DNA from: Cytobacillus stercorigallinarum
Lineage (GTDB): Bacteria; Bacillota; Bacilli; Bacillales; Cytobacillaceae
DNA: 64,000 nt
Reading direction: 5' to 3'
Assembly (NCBI RefSeq): GCF_014836495.1
Contig: NZ_JACSQT010000006.1
Span: 1 to 64,000 of the forward strand
A program made the translations under genes and the position numbers. The first letter of the stretch is position 1; each line of letters opens with the position of its first letter. Shown here piece after piece: positions 8,201 through 15,412 of this stretch. The notes under the pieces were generated by a model, which was not told the origin of the DNA, searched no databases, and saw nothing but the letters and a program-made list of their open reading frames with translations.

Positions 8201-8950
8201 ATGAATGAAATGATTCAATTGATGAAAGACCATCGTTCAGTGCGCCATTTTGAGGATAAACGTTTAACGAAAGAGCAAATTGAGGAGATTGTGACAGCCG
8301 CTCAGTCTGCTTCTACTTCAAGTTTTGTACAAGCGTATTCTATTATAGGTGTTTCCGATCAACAGAAGAAGGAAAAGTTGGCCGAATTGGCAGGGAACCA
8401 AGGGTTTGTGGCAGACAGTGGCCATTTCTTTGTGTTTTGTGCAGACCTTCATCGACATGAAGTCATTGCAGAACTAGAGGGGGTAGATTTAACCGAGTCC
8501 ATTGAAAGTACGGAAAAGTTTATGGTCGCTTTAATCGATGCAGCCTTAGCGGCAGAAAACGCAAGCTTAGCAGCTGAATCCATGGGTCTTGGCATTTGTT
8601 ATGTTGGTGGATTACGGAATCAACTTCAAGATGTAAGCGAAGTATTAAAGACACCGAATCATGTGATACCACTATTTGGGCTAGCAGTAGGGTACCCATC
8701 AAAAAGAAATGCGCAAAAGCCGCGACTACCAATGAACCATATCTATCATGAAAATGAATATGAACAAGATAGGGACCTATATATTCAAGAGTTACAAGCG
8801 TACAATGAGGTGATCTCCGCTTATTATAAAGAGCGAACAGCAGGTAAGCGTGATGATACTTGGACAAGTCAGATTGCCGGTATGTTTGAGCGGAAAAAGA
8901 GAATGTACATGAAGCAATTTGTTCAAGAAAAAGGATTAGATAAACGATGA
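8201..8950 (+). CDS. NADPH-dependent FMN oxidoreductase (NfsA/NfrA-type nitroreductase)
   Basis: Flavin reductase/nitroreductase of 249 aa. The N-terminal LMKDHRSVRHFEDKR and SASTSSFVQAYSI segments contact FMN, and ESMGLGICYVGGLRN is the conserved dimer core. The C-terminal tail with R/K-rich GKRDDTW is typical of the NADPH-binding NfsA subgroup. ATG 8201 was preferred because GGGGAG lies upstream; a longer reading from 8126 has no ribosome site. It probably reduces nitro compounds, quinones or free flavin in the cytoplasm. A strong terminator follows. Confidence 0.88.
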   Translation: MNEMIQLMKDHRSVRHFEDKRLTKEQIEEIVTAAQSASTSSFVQAYSIIGVSDQQKKEKLAELAGNQGFVADSGHFFVFCADLHRHEVIAELEGVDLTESIESTEKFMVALIDAALAAENASLAAESMGLGICYVGGLRNQLQDVSEVLKTPNHVIPLFGLAVGYPSKRNAQKPRLPMNHIYHENEYEQDRDLYIQELQAYNEVISAYYKERTAGKRDDTWTSQIAGMFERKKRMYMKQFVQEKGLDKR

Positions 8951-8990
8951 AAAAAACTGCGGGAGTTAGACTCTCGCAGTTTTTTTGTCT
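8948..8990 (+). terminator. Terminator after the nitroreductase gene
   Basis: AAACTGCGGGAGT pairs with ACTCTCGCAGTTT around a 3-base loop and runs into TTTTTTT. The A-run on the other side makes it usable from both strands, so it may also end the 31-codon minus-strand gene. Confidence 0.9.
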
Positions 8991-8997
8991 TAGCCTA

Positions 8998-9093
8998 TTA
9001 CTTAATGTGCTTACCAGGCTTATCATCATAGCCCGCTGTGAAAATAGAAACTAAAAATGCCACCATCACACCTAAAATTAGGACTGTACCCAT
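8998..9093 (-). CDS. 31-residue single-span membrane peptide
   Basis: A very short gene with an excellent ribosome site: AAAGGAGG lies 9 bases before ATG 9093. The product begins MGTVLILGVMVAFLVSI, forming one membrane helix, and ends in the hydrophilic tail AGYDDKPGKHIK. I do not recognise a family with certainty. The composition resembles small regulatory or scaffold membrane peptides. It lies between the nitroreductase and prkA genes, facing away from prkA, and has a terminator on its 3' side. A longer upstream reading in the same frame lacks a ribosome site. Confidence 0.65.
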   Translation of the reverse strand: MGTVLILGVMVAFLVSIFTAGYDDKPGKHIK

Positions 9094-9336
9094 TATGTAT
9101 GGCCTCCTTTTTCCTAAAAATAGAAACACAACAATAACTTTATTATATCCTAATAAATTTAAATAGTGAATGCAAATCATGGATATTATTGGACAGTTCT
9201 GCATAGGAATGTGTATTAGATATTAGCGTTATTCAAGACCCTCTTTTTACAGTTCTTTGGGGATGGATAATCTAATGTTGTTTTTATTTGTAAAAGTTCT
9301 TAAACAACCAAATTTTTTGTCATTTGTTTTCGGTAA

Positions 9337-9365
9337 GCATGTTTGTTTTTCTTCAAGCATAGATT
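9337..9365 (+). promoter_or_regulatory. Sigma-E-like promoter of prkA
   Basis: GCATGTTT (9337-9344) matches the mother-cell sigma-E -35 consensus at 7 of 8 positions. CATAGATT (9358-9365) matches the -10 CATACAAT at 6 of 8. The spacer is 13 bases, one shorter than usual. spoVR has the same -10 octamer and spacer at 46931-46959. Family knowledge (prkA is sigma-E dependent in B. subtilis) supports it. The 9094-9336 stretch shows no gene. Confidence 0.55.
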
Positions 9366-9405
9366 GTAATAATCGTCTCTGATAATGTGACAGGGGGAGG
9401 TCCAT

Positions 9406-11301
9406 ATGGATATTCTAAAAAAAGTGGAGTTGTATAGACGAGAAGAGGAAAAGTTGAAATGGGAAGGGACTTTTGGAGAGTACTTAGAAATCATAAAAGA
9501 AAAGCCATGGGTTGCCCAGTCCGCACATTCACGGGTTTATAATATGATCAAAGACGCTGGTGTTAATGATGTGAAAGGGCAGAAAACATATGAATTCTTT
9601 AGCAATCAATTATTTGGCCTAGAAGAGTCATTAGAACGACTTGTGGAAGAATATTTTCATCCGTCGGCAAAAAGATTAGATGTTAGAAAGCGGATATTAT
9701 TATTAATGGGGCCGGTAAGCGGCGGGAAATCAACCCTTGTGACGATGTTAAAGAGAGGATTAGAAGCCTATTCATTAACAGATAGAGGAGCGGTATATGC
9801 CATTAAAGGCTGTCCAATGCATGAAGACCCACTTCATCTTATCCCTCATCATTTGCGCAAAGATTTCTTGGATGAATATGGCATTAGAATTGAAGGGAAT
9901 TTATCACCACTTAATATGATGAGGCTTGAACAAGAATATAATGGAAAAATTGAAGATGTAATAGTCGAAAGAGTCATGTTTTCTGAAGATAAACGGGTAG
10001 GGATTGGTACATTTAGCCCTTCTGACCCTAAATCTCAAGATATCGCTGATTTAACAGGAAGTATAGACTTTTCCACAATCGCCGAATATGGTTCCGAATC
10101 TGATCCGAGAGCTTATCGATTTGATGGGGAACTGAATAAGGCCAATCGGGGTATGATGGAATTCCAAGAAATGCTTAAATGCGACGAAAAATTCCTATGG
10201 CATCTCTTATCATTAACCCAAGAAGGAAATTTCAAAGCAGGCCGGTTTGCTTTGATATCAGCGGATGAATTAATTGTTGCTCATACAAACGAAACAGAAT
10301 ATCGTTCGTTTATAAGTAATAAGAAAAATGAGGCATTGCATTCACGGATTATTGTGATGCCAATTCCATATAATTTGAAGGTGACAGAGGAAGAGAAAAT
10401 TTATGAGAAAATGATTTTTGAAAGTGATGTGTCAGATGTTCATATTGCTCCGCATACATTAAAAGTCGCTGCTATGTTTACAATTTTAACGAGAATGAAG
10501 GATCCGAAAAAAGGGGATATCGATTTAGTCAAGAAGATGCGTTTATACGATGGTGAAAGTGTAGAAGGTTTTAATCGGGCAGACGTAGAAGAAATGAAAA
10601 AAGAACATGCGGATGAGGGAATGAGCGGTATTGACCCACGTTACGTAATCAATCGTATTTCCTCTACCATCATTCGTAAAGAGATGACGTCAATCAATGC
10701 CTTAGATGTATTAAGGTCATTAAAAGAGGGATTAGATCAACATCCATCCATTACTGCTGAACTGAAAGAGCGTTATTTGAACTTTATTTCACTTGCTCGA
10801 AAAGAATACGATGAAATTGCGAAGAAAGAAGTGCAAAAGGCATTTGTCTACTCTTATGAAGAATCAGCGAAAACATTAATGGAGAACTACCTTGATAATG
10901 TTGAGGCTTATTGCAATAAGGCTAAACTTAGAGATCCACTTACTGGAGAAGAAATCAATCCAGATGAGAAACTAATGCGTTCGATTGAAGAGCAAATTGG
11001 GATCTCAGAAAATGCTAAAAAAGCGTTTCGTGAAGAAATTCTCATTCGTATTAGTGCTTATGCTAGAAAAGGTAAACGATTTGATTATAATTCTCATGAT
11101 CGTCTGCGTGAAGCTATTCAAAAGAAATTATTCGCTGACTTAAAGGATGTAGTCAAAATTACGACTTCCTCAAAAACACCAGATGAACAACAATTGAAGA
11201 AAATTAATGAAGTTGTCGCACGTCTTATTGATGAACATGGCTATAATTCAACATCTGCGAATGAATTACTTCGTTATGTAGGTAGTCTATTAAATCGGTA
11301 A
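9406..11301 (+). CDS. prkA: Serine protein kinase / AAA+ protein PrkA
   Basis: A 631-aa protein with an N-terminal AAA+ module (Walker A GPVSGGKST at 102-110) and a C-terminal kinase-like region. B. subtilis PrkA acts in the mother cell during sporulation, and its E. coli homologue YeaG works in starvation survival. Protease activity has also been proposed for the family. ATG 9406 follows GGGGAGG by 5 bases. The gene has its own sigma-E-like promoter and is followed by a 54-codon ORF and yhbH, the conserved partner (YeaH). The third partner, SpoVR, is encoded at 46989. Confidence 0.95.
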   Translation: MDILKKVELYRREEEKLKWEGTFGEYLEIIKEKPWVAQSAHSRVYNMIKDAGVNDVKGQKTYEFFSNQLFGLEESLERLVEEYFHPSAKRLDVRKRILLLMGPVSGGKSTLVTMLKRGLEAYSLTDRGAVYAIKGCPMHEDPLHLIPHHLRKDFLDEYGIRIEGNLSPLNMMRLEQEYNGKIEDVIVERVMFSEDKRVGIGTFSPSDPKSQDIADLTGSIDFSTIAEYGSESDPRAYRFDGELNKANRGMMEFQEMLKCDEKFLWHLLSLTQEGNFKAGRFALISADELIVAHTNETEYRSFISNKKNEALHSRIIVMPIPYNLKVTEEEKIYEKMIFESDVSDVHIAPHTLKVAAMFTILTRMKDPKKGDIDLVKKMRLYDGESVEGFNRADVEEMKKEHADEGMSGIDPRYVINRISSTIIRKEMTSINALDVLRSLKEGLDQHPSITAELKERYLNFISLARKEYDEIAKKEVQKAFVYSYEESAKTLMENYLDNVEAYCNKAKLRDPLTGEEINPDEKLMRSIEEQIGISENAKKAFREEILIRISAYARKGKRFDYNSHDRLREAIQKKLFADLKDVVKITTSSKTPDEQQLKKINEVVARLIDEHGYNSTSANELLRYVGSLLNR

Positions 11302-11312
11302 ATCTCCTTAGT

Positions 11313-11354
11313 CTATTGTTTAAAAAAGACAGAAATAGGGTATTTAAACAATAG
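11313..11354. repeat. Perfect 12-base inverted repeat before the 54-codon ORF
   Basis: CTATTGTTTAAA (11313-11324) and TTTAAACAATAG (11343-11354) are exact reverse complements with an 18-base loop. The right arm runs directly into the ribosome site AGAGGTG (the final AG is shared), so the RNA hairpin could mask translation initiation of the ORF at 11366. There is no U-run, so it is not a terminator. Confidence 0.7.
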
Positions 11355-11365
11355 AGGTGACGCAT

Positions 11366-11530
11366 ATGTCAAATGAAGAAAAAGTACCGGAAAATAGCTC
11401 AATGGCAAGCAATGAAGCAGAAATAGAAACACTAGGAAAAGAAATGGAACAAATGAAATCGAAAGAAGAATTAAAAGAAATGCAGAAAACACCTGATCCA
11501 AAACAGGAAGTAGGTAAGCGAAAATCATAA
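11366..11530 (+). CDS. 54-residue hydrophilic protein between prkA and yhbH
   Basis: A short gene with AGAGGTGAC upstream of ATG 11366 and a terminator 14 bases after its stop. The product is highly charged and rich in Glu, Lys and Met. MSNEEKVPENSS is followed by a Lys/Glu-rich amphipathic helix (about residues 17-41) and a KTPDPKQEVGKRKS tail. There is no signal peptide or membrane segment and no family I recognise. It lies within the sigma-E prkA-yhbH region, so expression in the mother cell is plausible. The upstream inverted repeat may control its translation. Confidence 0.6.
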   Translation: MSNEEKVPENSSMASNEAEIETLGKEMEQMKSKEELKEMQKTPDPKQEVGKRKS

Positions 11531-11543
11531 AACTACGAACGAT

Positions 11544-11579
11544 GAAAAAAGCGATGGAGATTGACCCCATTGCTTTTTT
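11544..11579 (+). terminator. Terminator after the 54-codon ORF
   Basis: AAAAAAGCGATGG pairs with CCATTGCTTTTTT (one G-U) around a short loop. It separates prkA and the small ORF from yhbH, implying yhbH has its own promoter. Confidence 0.88.
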
Positions 11580-11842
11580 CATTCTATTCACTTTTTTATT
11601 AGTTGAACGATGTATTCTAAAGAGTAATTGCCCAACTTTGCTAATTGTCTAAATAATGTGTAAATAATTCGGTTTTATAGCATAGGATAGAGTAATCAAC
11701 ATTTTTTGAACCTAGCTATAAGTAAACATTTATAGGTTGTGATGGATACTCGTCATATTGTATGTCTTTGGGTGAAATATGTGAATGAATTTTGTAAAAT
11801 CCTTCAAGTTTTTTTATAAACAATAAAGGAGGGCAAATGAGA
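11580..11842. other. Intergenic region before yhbH
   Basis: No gene. It should contain the yhbH promoter. TCATATTG (about 11753) resembles a sigma-E -35, but I find no convincing -10 at the right distance. AAAGGAGGG ends at 11833. Confidence 0.5.
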
Positions 11843-13015
11843 ATGACCGAAAAAAATCAAAACCATCAGTTTGTCGTGTCACAGGAAGATTGGTCCCTCC
11901 ATCGTAAAGGGCATGATGATCAACAACGCCATCAAGAAAAAGTACAGGATGCCATCAGAAACAATTTACCTGACCTGATTACAGAAGAAAACATTGTCAT
12001 GTCCAATGGTCGTGACGTCGTTAAAATACCGATTCGTTCCTTAGATGAATATAAAATTCGCTATAATTATGATAAGAATAAGCATGTGGGTCAAGGGGAT
12101 GGCGACAGCCAAGTTGGCGATGTTGTAGCGCGCGACGGATCAGGTCAAAAAGGTCAAGGAAAAGGTCAAGGTGCTGGTGACCAAGCGGGCGAAGATTACT
12201 TTGAAGCAGAAGTATCATTGATGGAAATTGAGGAAGCCCTTTTCAAGCAATTGGAGCTACCAAACTTAAAGAAAAAAGAACAAGATCAAATTGTTGTTGA
12301 AAATATCGAATTCAATGATATTCGGAAGACGGGTCTAATGGGAAACATAGACAAAAAAAGAACAATGATGTCAGCATTTAAACGGAATGCGATGCACGGG
12401 AAAGCAGCCTTTCACCCGATCTATCAGGAAGATTTAAAATTTAAAACATGGAATGAAGTCATTAAGCCTGAATCGAAAGCAGTTGTTTTGGCGATGATGG
12501 ATACAAGTGGTTCGATGGGGATTTGGGAAAAATATATGGCAAGAAGTTTCTTTTTCTGGATGACTCGGTTTTTACGTACAAAATATGAAACGGTCGAAAT
12601 CGAATTCATTGCCCATCATACAGAAGCAAAGGTTGTATCTGAAGAAGATTTCTTTTCAAAAGGGGAAAGTGGAGGGACAATCTGCTCGTCTGCTTATCGT
12701 AAGGCATTAGAATTAATTGATCAAAAATATAACCCTACAAGATATAATATATATCCCTTTCATTTTTCAGATGGAGATAATTTAACTTCAGATAATGCGA
12801 GATGTGTGAAGCTTGTCGAAGAGTTAATGAAAGTATCAAGTATGTTTGGTTATGGTGAAGTGAATCAATATAACCGCCATTCCACTCTTATGTCAGCATA
12901 CAAAAATATAAAAAATGATTTATTCCGCTATTATATTTTAAAGCAAAAAGTTGATGTGTTTCATGCGATGAAAAGCTTTTTTAAAGAACAAGAGCAGAAG
13001 GAAATGTTAGCTTAA
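11843..13015 (+). CDS. yhbH: Sporulation protein YhbH (DUF444, YeaH family)
   Basis: A 390-aa partner of PrkA. The N terminus has [11 protein letters not shown], typical of YhbH. A Gly/Gln-rich flexible stretch (about 84-116) follows. The C-terminal half resembles a von Willebrand A domain with a MIDAS-like DTSGSMG (220-226). In E. coli YeaH acts with YeaG in nitrogen starvation. ATG 11843 is 9-10 bases after AAAGGAGGG and is preferred over ATG 11837, which is only 3 bases from it. The mature role is unknown at the biochemical level; a scaffold for PrkA is the usual inference. Confidence 0.93.
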   Translation: MTEKNQNHQFVVSQEDWSLHRKGHDDQQRHQEKVQDAIRNNLPDLITEENIVMSNGRDVVKIPIRSLDEYKIRYNYDKNKHVGQGDGDSQVGDVVARDGSGQKGQGKGQGAGDQAGEDYFEAEVSLMEIEEALFKQLELPNLKKKEQDQIVVENIEFNDIRKTGLMGNIDKKRTMMSAFKRNAMHGKAAFHPIYQEDLKFKTWNEVIKPESKAVVLAMMDTSGSMGIWEKYMARSFFFWMTRFLRTKYETVEIEFIAHHTEAKVVSEEDFFSKGESGGTICSSAYRKALELIDQKYNPTRYNIYPFHFSDGDNLTSDNARCVKLVEELMKVSSMFGYGEVNQYNRHSTLMSAYKNIKNDLFRYYILKQKVDVFHAMKSFFKEQEQKEMLA

Positions 13016-13133
13016 TATGGCATGTTCTGAAAGAATCGCAACTAAGTTCTGAAGTGCCACAATTTACTTACGAGCGTTTCGGAGGCAGGTTTTGAAAATG
13101 AAGTGAACAAAGTAAAAGTATTTTCTTGGGTGT

Positions 13134-13167
13134 ATCACAGCGATTGATGCTGTGGTTCTTTTTTTGC
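13134..13167 (+). terminator. Terminator after yhbH
   Basis: ATCACAGC pairs with GCTGTGGT around a 7-base loop, followed by TCTTTTTTT. Confidence 0.85.
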
Positions 13168-13266
13168 TCAAGTGACCAGGCACTATGATAATTTGAGCAT
13201 ATTAAGTAGCTCTCTTCATCTACTTATGTCATAATTTTCATAAAGAGCAATATGGAGGGGATTACT

Positions 13267-14217
13267 TTGCACAAAGTTCGTGATTTAGGAAATGATATTC
13301 AACTCATTGATTTAATGGATTTACAAACACCTGAGCGTACGGGGGCGTATATATTAGGTGCTGAAGAATTAACAGTGATTGAAACAAGTGCTAGTCCTTC
13401 TATTCCCCATCTTATAGAAGGGTTGCAAGAATTGAACATTAACCTTGAAGACATCAAGCATATTATTGTCACCCATGTACATTTAGACCATGCGGGTGGA
13501 GCCGGTTTGTTCTTAGAGCAATGTCCAAAGGCAAAAGTATATGTTCACCCAAGAGGTAAACGGCATTTAGCTGATCCTAGTAAATTAATTGCTGGTGCTA
13601 GAATGGTATATGGTGATGAATTTGATCAACTATTTAATCCGATTATGCCAATTGATGAGAAGAGACTAGTCACGATGGAAGAGGGACAATCATTGGATAT
13701 CGGTGGTCGCTTGTTAACATTTTATGATACTCCTGGACATGCAAAGCACCATTACTCTATCCATGATTCGAAAAGTAATGGCTTTTTTACTGGCGATACG
13801 ATTGGCGTATTTTATCCGGGCATAGCAAGAAAAGGTTATCCATTAGTACTGCCATCGACGTCTCCTAATCAGTTTGATCCAGAGGCGATGTTATCATCTG
13901 TTGAAAAAATCGAATCACTTCAACCACAACATATCTTTTTTGGGCATTATGGTGAAGGCCCTGAACCAAAGGATGTTTATACACAAATCCGCTATTGGTT
14001 ACCTATATTTACTTCAATTGCAGATGAAGTTTTTCAACAAGGAAATGACATAATAAAAATGCAGGAAGCCATACAATCGGAACTGTTGGATCAAGTAAAA
14101 CATTATTTATTATCAGAGCATGAAGTTGTAATAAGTGCAGAGGATGAGAAGTTAATAGGCTTAGATTTAAATGTCTGTACAATGGGAATGATTGATAGGT
14201 TACAGAAATTGAAATAG
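13267..14217 (+). CDS. Metallo-beta-lactamase-fold hydrolase
   Basis: A 316-aa cytoplasmic dinuclear-metal hydrolase. The metal motif HVHLDH (70-75) is intact, and later ligands are in DTPGHAKHH and FTGDTIG, with a final His in FFGHYGEGP. The start is taken as TTG 13267, 6 bases after GGAGGGG; an ATG at 13252 overlaps that ribosome site and is unlikely. The C-terminal part is helical, with AEDEKLIGLDLNVCTMGM. The substrate is unknown. The next gene, a Nudix pyrophosphatase, starts 32 bases on and may be cotranscribed. Confidence 0.85.
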   Translation: MHKVRDLGNDIQLIDLMDLQTPERTGAYILGAEELTVIETSASPSIPHLIEGLQELNINLEDIKHIIVTHVHLDHAGGAGLFLEQCPKAKVYVHPRGKRHLADPSKLIAGARMVYGDEFDQLFNPIMPIDEKRLVTMEEGQSLDIGGRLLTFYDTPGHAKHHYSIHDSKSNGFFTGDTIGVFYPGIARKGYPLVLPSTSPNQFDPEAMLSSVEKIESLQPQHIFFGHYGEGPEPKDVYTQIRYWLPIFTSIADEVFQQGNDIIKMQEAIQSELLDQVKHYLLSEHEVVISAEDEKLIGLDLNVCTMGMIDRLQKLK

Positions 14218-14249
14218 AGATTTTAGTCGTGTGTTTGGAGGTAGTTAAC

Positions 14250-14876
14250 ATGGATTTGGAGGAAATAAGATCAGAAATAGAGCATCGTCAATCAGATATA
14301 TTAGGCAGCCCCACATTGGTTAAATTTGCTGTTCTTCTTCCCCTAATAGAAAAAGATGGAGAAATACATATTTTGTTTGAAGTACGATCTTTATCTATGA
14401 GAAGACAGCCTGGGGAAATTTGTTTTCCTGGAGGGAAGATGGATCAAGAAGATGTGGATTTAATTGAGACGGCAAAAAGAGAGACGAGTGAGGAGTTAGG
14501 TATTCCCATTGGCGAAGTCTCTGTTTTTTCCGAACTTGATTATGTAGTCACACCTTATAATACAGTGGTTTATCCGTTTGTAGGCACAATAGAAAGCATC
14601 AGAGATCTTAAGCTAAATCCAGAAGAAGTGGATCAAATTTTCACCGTACCACTTGCTTATTTTTTGAAAGAGGGTCCATCAATTCATTATATTGAGATGA
14701 GACCAGAGCCTAATAGTAGCTTCCCTTATCATCTCATTCCTAATGGGGAAAAATATAAATGGCAAACTCGGAGGATGCAAGAAATTTTTTATACTTATGA
14801 AGGTCATGTGATATGGGGGTTAACAGCTAAGATACTGTATCATTTTTTGACACTTATCCAAGGGGGAAATAAATAA
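14250..14876 (+). CDS. CoA pyrophosphatase (Nudix hydrolase, NudL/YeaB type)
   Basis: A 208-aa Nudix enzyme expected to split CoA and its derivatives into phosphopantetheine and 3',5'-ADP. The subfamily signature RRQPGEICFPGGK overlaps the Nudix box, which continues as TAKRETSEELGI. ATG 14250 has TTGGAGGT upstream. It sits just before a methionine operon encoding an acetate-CoA ligase and a CoA-binding MetY, a suggestive CoA-related neighbourhood, although the riboswitch promoter separates the transcription units. Confidence 0.85.
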   Translation: MDLEEIRSEIEHRQSDILGSPTLVKFAVLLPLIEKDGEIHILFEVRSLSMRRQPGEICFPGGKMDQEDVDLIETAKRETSEELGIPIGEVSVFSELDYVVTPYNTVVYPFVGTIESIRDLKLNPEEVDQIFTVPLAYFLKEGPSIHYIEMRPEPNSSFPYHLIPNGEKYKWQTRRMQEIFYTYEGHVIWGLTAKILYHFLTLIQGGNK

Positions 14877-14891
14877 ATTTTCAAAATGTTA

Positions 14892-14921
14892 TTGACGATT
14901 CCCTATGAATGGGTATATGAT
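14892..14921 (+). promoter_or_regulatory. Promoter of the first S-box leader
   Basis: TTGACG (14892-14897) and TATGAT (14916-14921) with an 18-base spacer, or TATATG (14914) with 16. It starts the RNA that carries the first SAM riboswitch. Confidence 0.7.
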
Positions 14922-14942
14922 GTTAAACAAATAAATAGGAAC

Positions 14943-15043
14943 TTCTTATCCAGAGAGGCGGAGGGACTGACCCGGTGAAGCCTCGGCAACCAACAATCTT
15001 TTGTATGGTGCCAATTTCAGAGGATACTATCCAAAGATAAGGA
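14943..15043 (+). ncRNA. SAM-I riboswitch (S-box), first of two
   Basis: P1 forms between CTTATC (14945-14950) and GATAAG (15036-15041). The conserved core is visible: AGAGAGGCGGAGGGACTG, then CCGGTGAAGCCTCGGCAACC and the P3-P4 segments GGTGCCAATTTC and AGGATACTATCC. SAM binding should stabilise this fold and permit the terminator at 15064-15100. There is no gene between this riboswitch and the next. Confidence 0.93.
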
Positions 15044-15063
15044 GAAGGTAAGCTCGTTAATTT

Positions 15064-15100
15064 AAAGCCCTTCTGCCTCTTCTTGGTAGAAGGGCTTTTT
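15064..15100 (+). terminator. Regulated terminator of the first S-box
   Basis: AAAGCCCTTCTGCC pairs with GGTAGAAGGGCTTT, followed by TTTTT. It is the SAM-dependent expression platform. Read-through RNA would continue into the second S-box. Confidence 0.9.
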
Positions 15101-15152
15101 ATGTCATAGAGCGAATATTTTATCGGAATATAAAATATATTCAGATTTTATA

Positions 15153-15181
15153 TTGACGATAAATCGTTTTTTGGATATAAT
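15153..15181 (+). promoter_or_regulatory. Promoter of the second S-box leader
   Basis: TTGACG (15153-15158), a 17-base spacer and a perfect TATAAT (15176-15181). It lies 52 bases after the first regulated terminator and makes the second S-box an independent unit. Confidence 0.85.
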
Positions 15182-15224
15182 TCTATTTGTAATTAAAGTA
15201 TTAACGCTTTAAAAAATAAAATAT

Positions 15225-15335
15225 TTCTTATCGAGAGTGACGGAGGGATCAGGCCCTATGAAGTCCGGCAACCTTCAAGCAAATGCTTGAAAAGGTGCTA
15301 AATCCTGCAGGCAGTAAATGTCTGGAAGATAAGAT
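15225..15335 (+). ncRNA. SAM-I riboswitch (S-box), second of two
   Basis: P1 is CTTATC (15227-15232) with GATAAG (15328-15333). The core GAGAGTGACGGAGGGATC, the CCCTATGAAGTCCGGCAACC segment, an extended P3 (TTCAAGCAAATGCTTGAA) and GGTGCTAAATCCTGC are all present. It controls the metY-led operon directly downstream. Confidence 0.95.
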
Positions 15336-15341
15336 GAGGCA

Positions 15342-15378
15342 CCCCCCTCTTCTTATGAAGAGGGGGTTTATTTATTTT
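15342..15378 (+). terminator. Regulated terminator of the second S-box
   Basis: CCCCCTCTTC (15343-15352) pairs perfectly with GAAGAGGGGG (15357-15366) around TTAT and is followed by a T-rich tail. Confidence 0.92.
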
Positions 15379-15412
15379 AATCATCCGACTAAAAAGTAGA
15401 GGAGAGTATATA

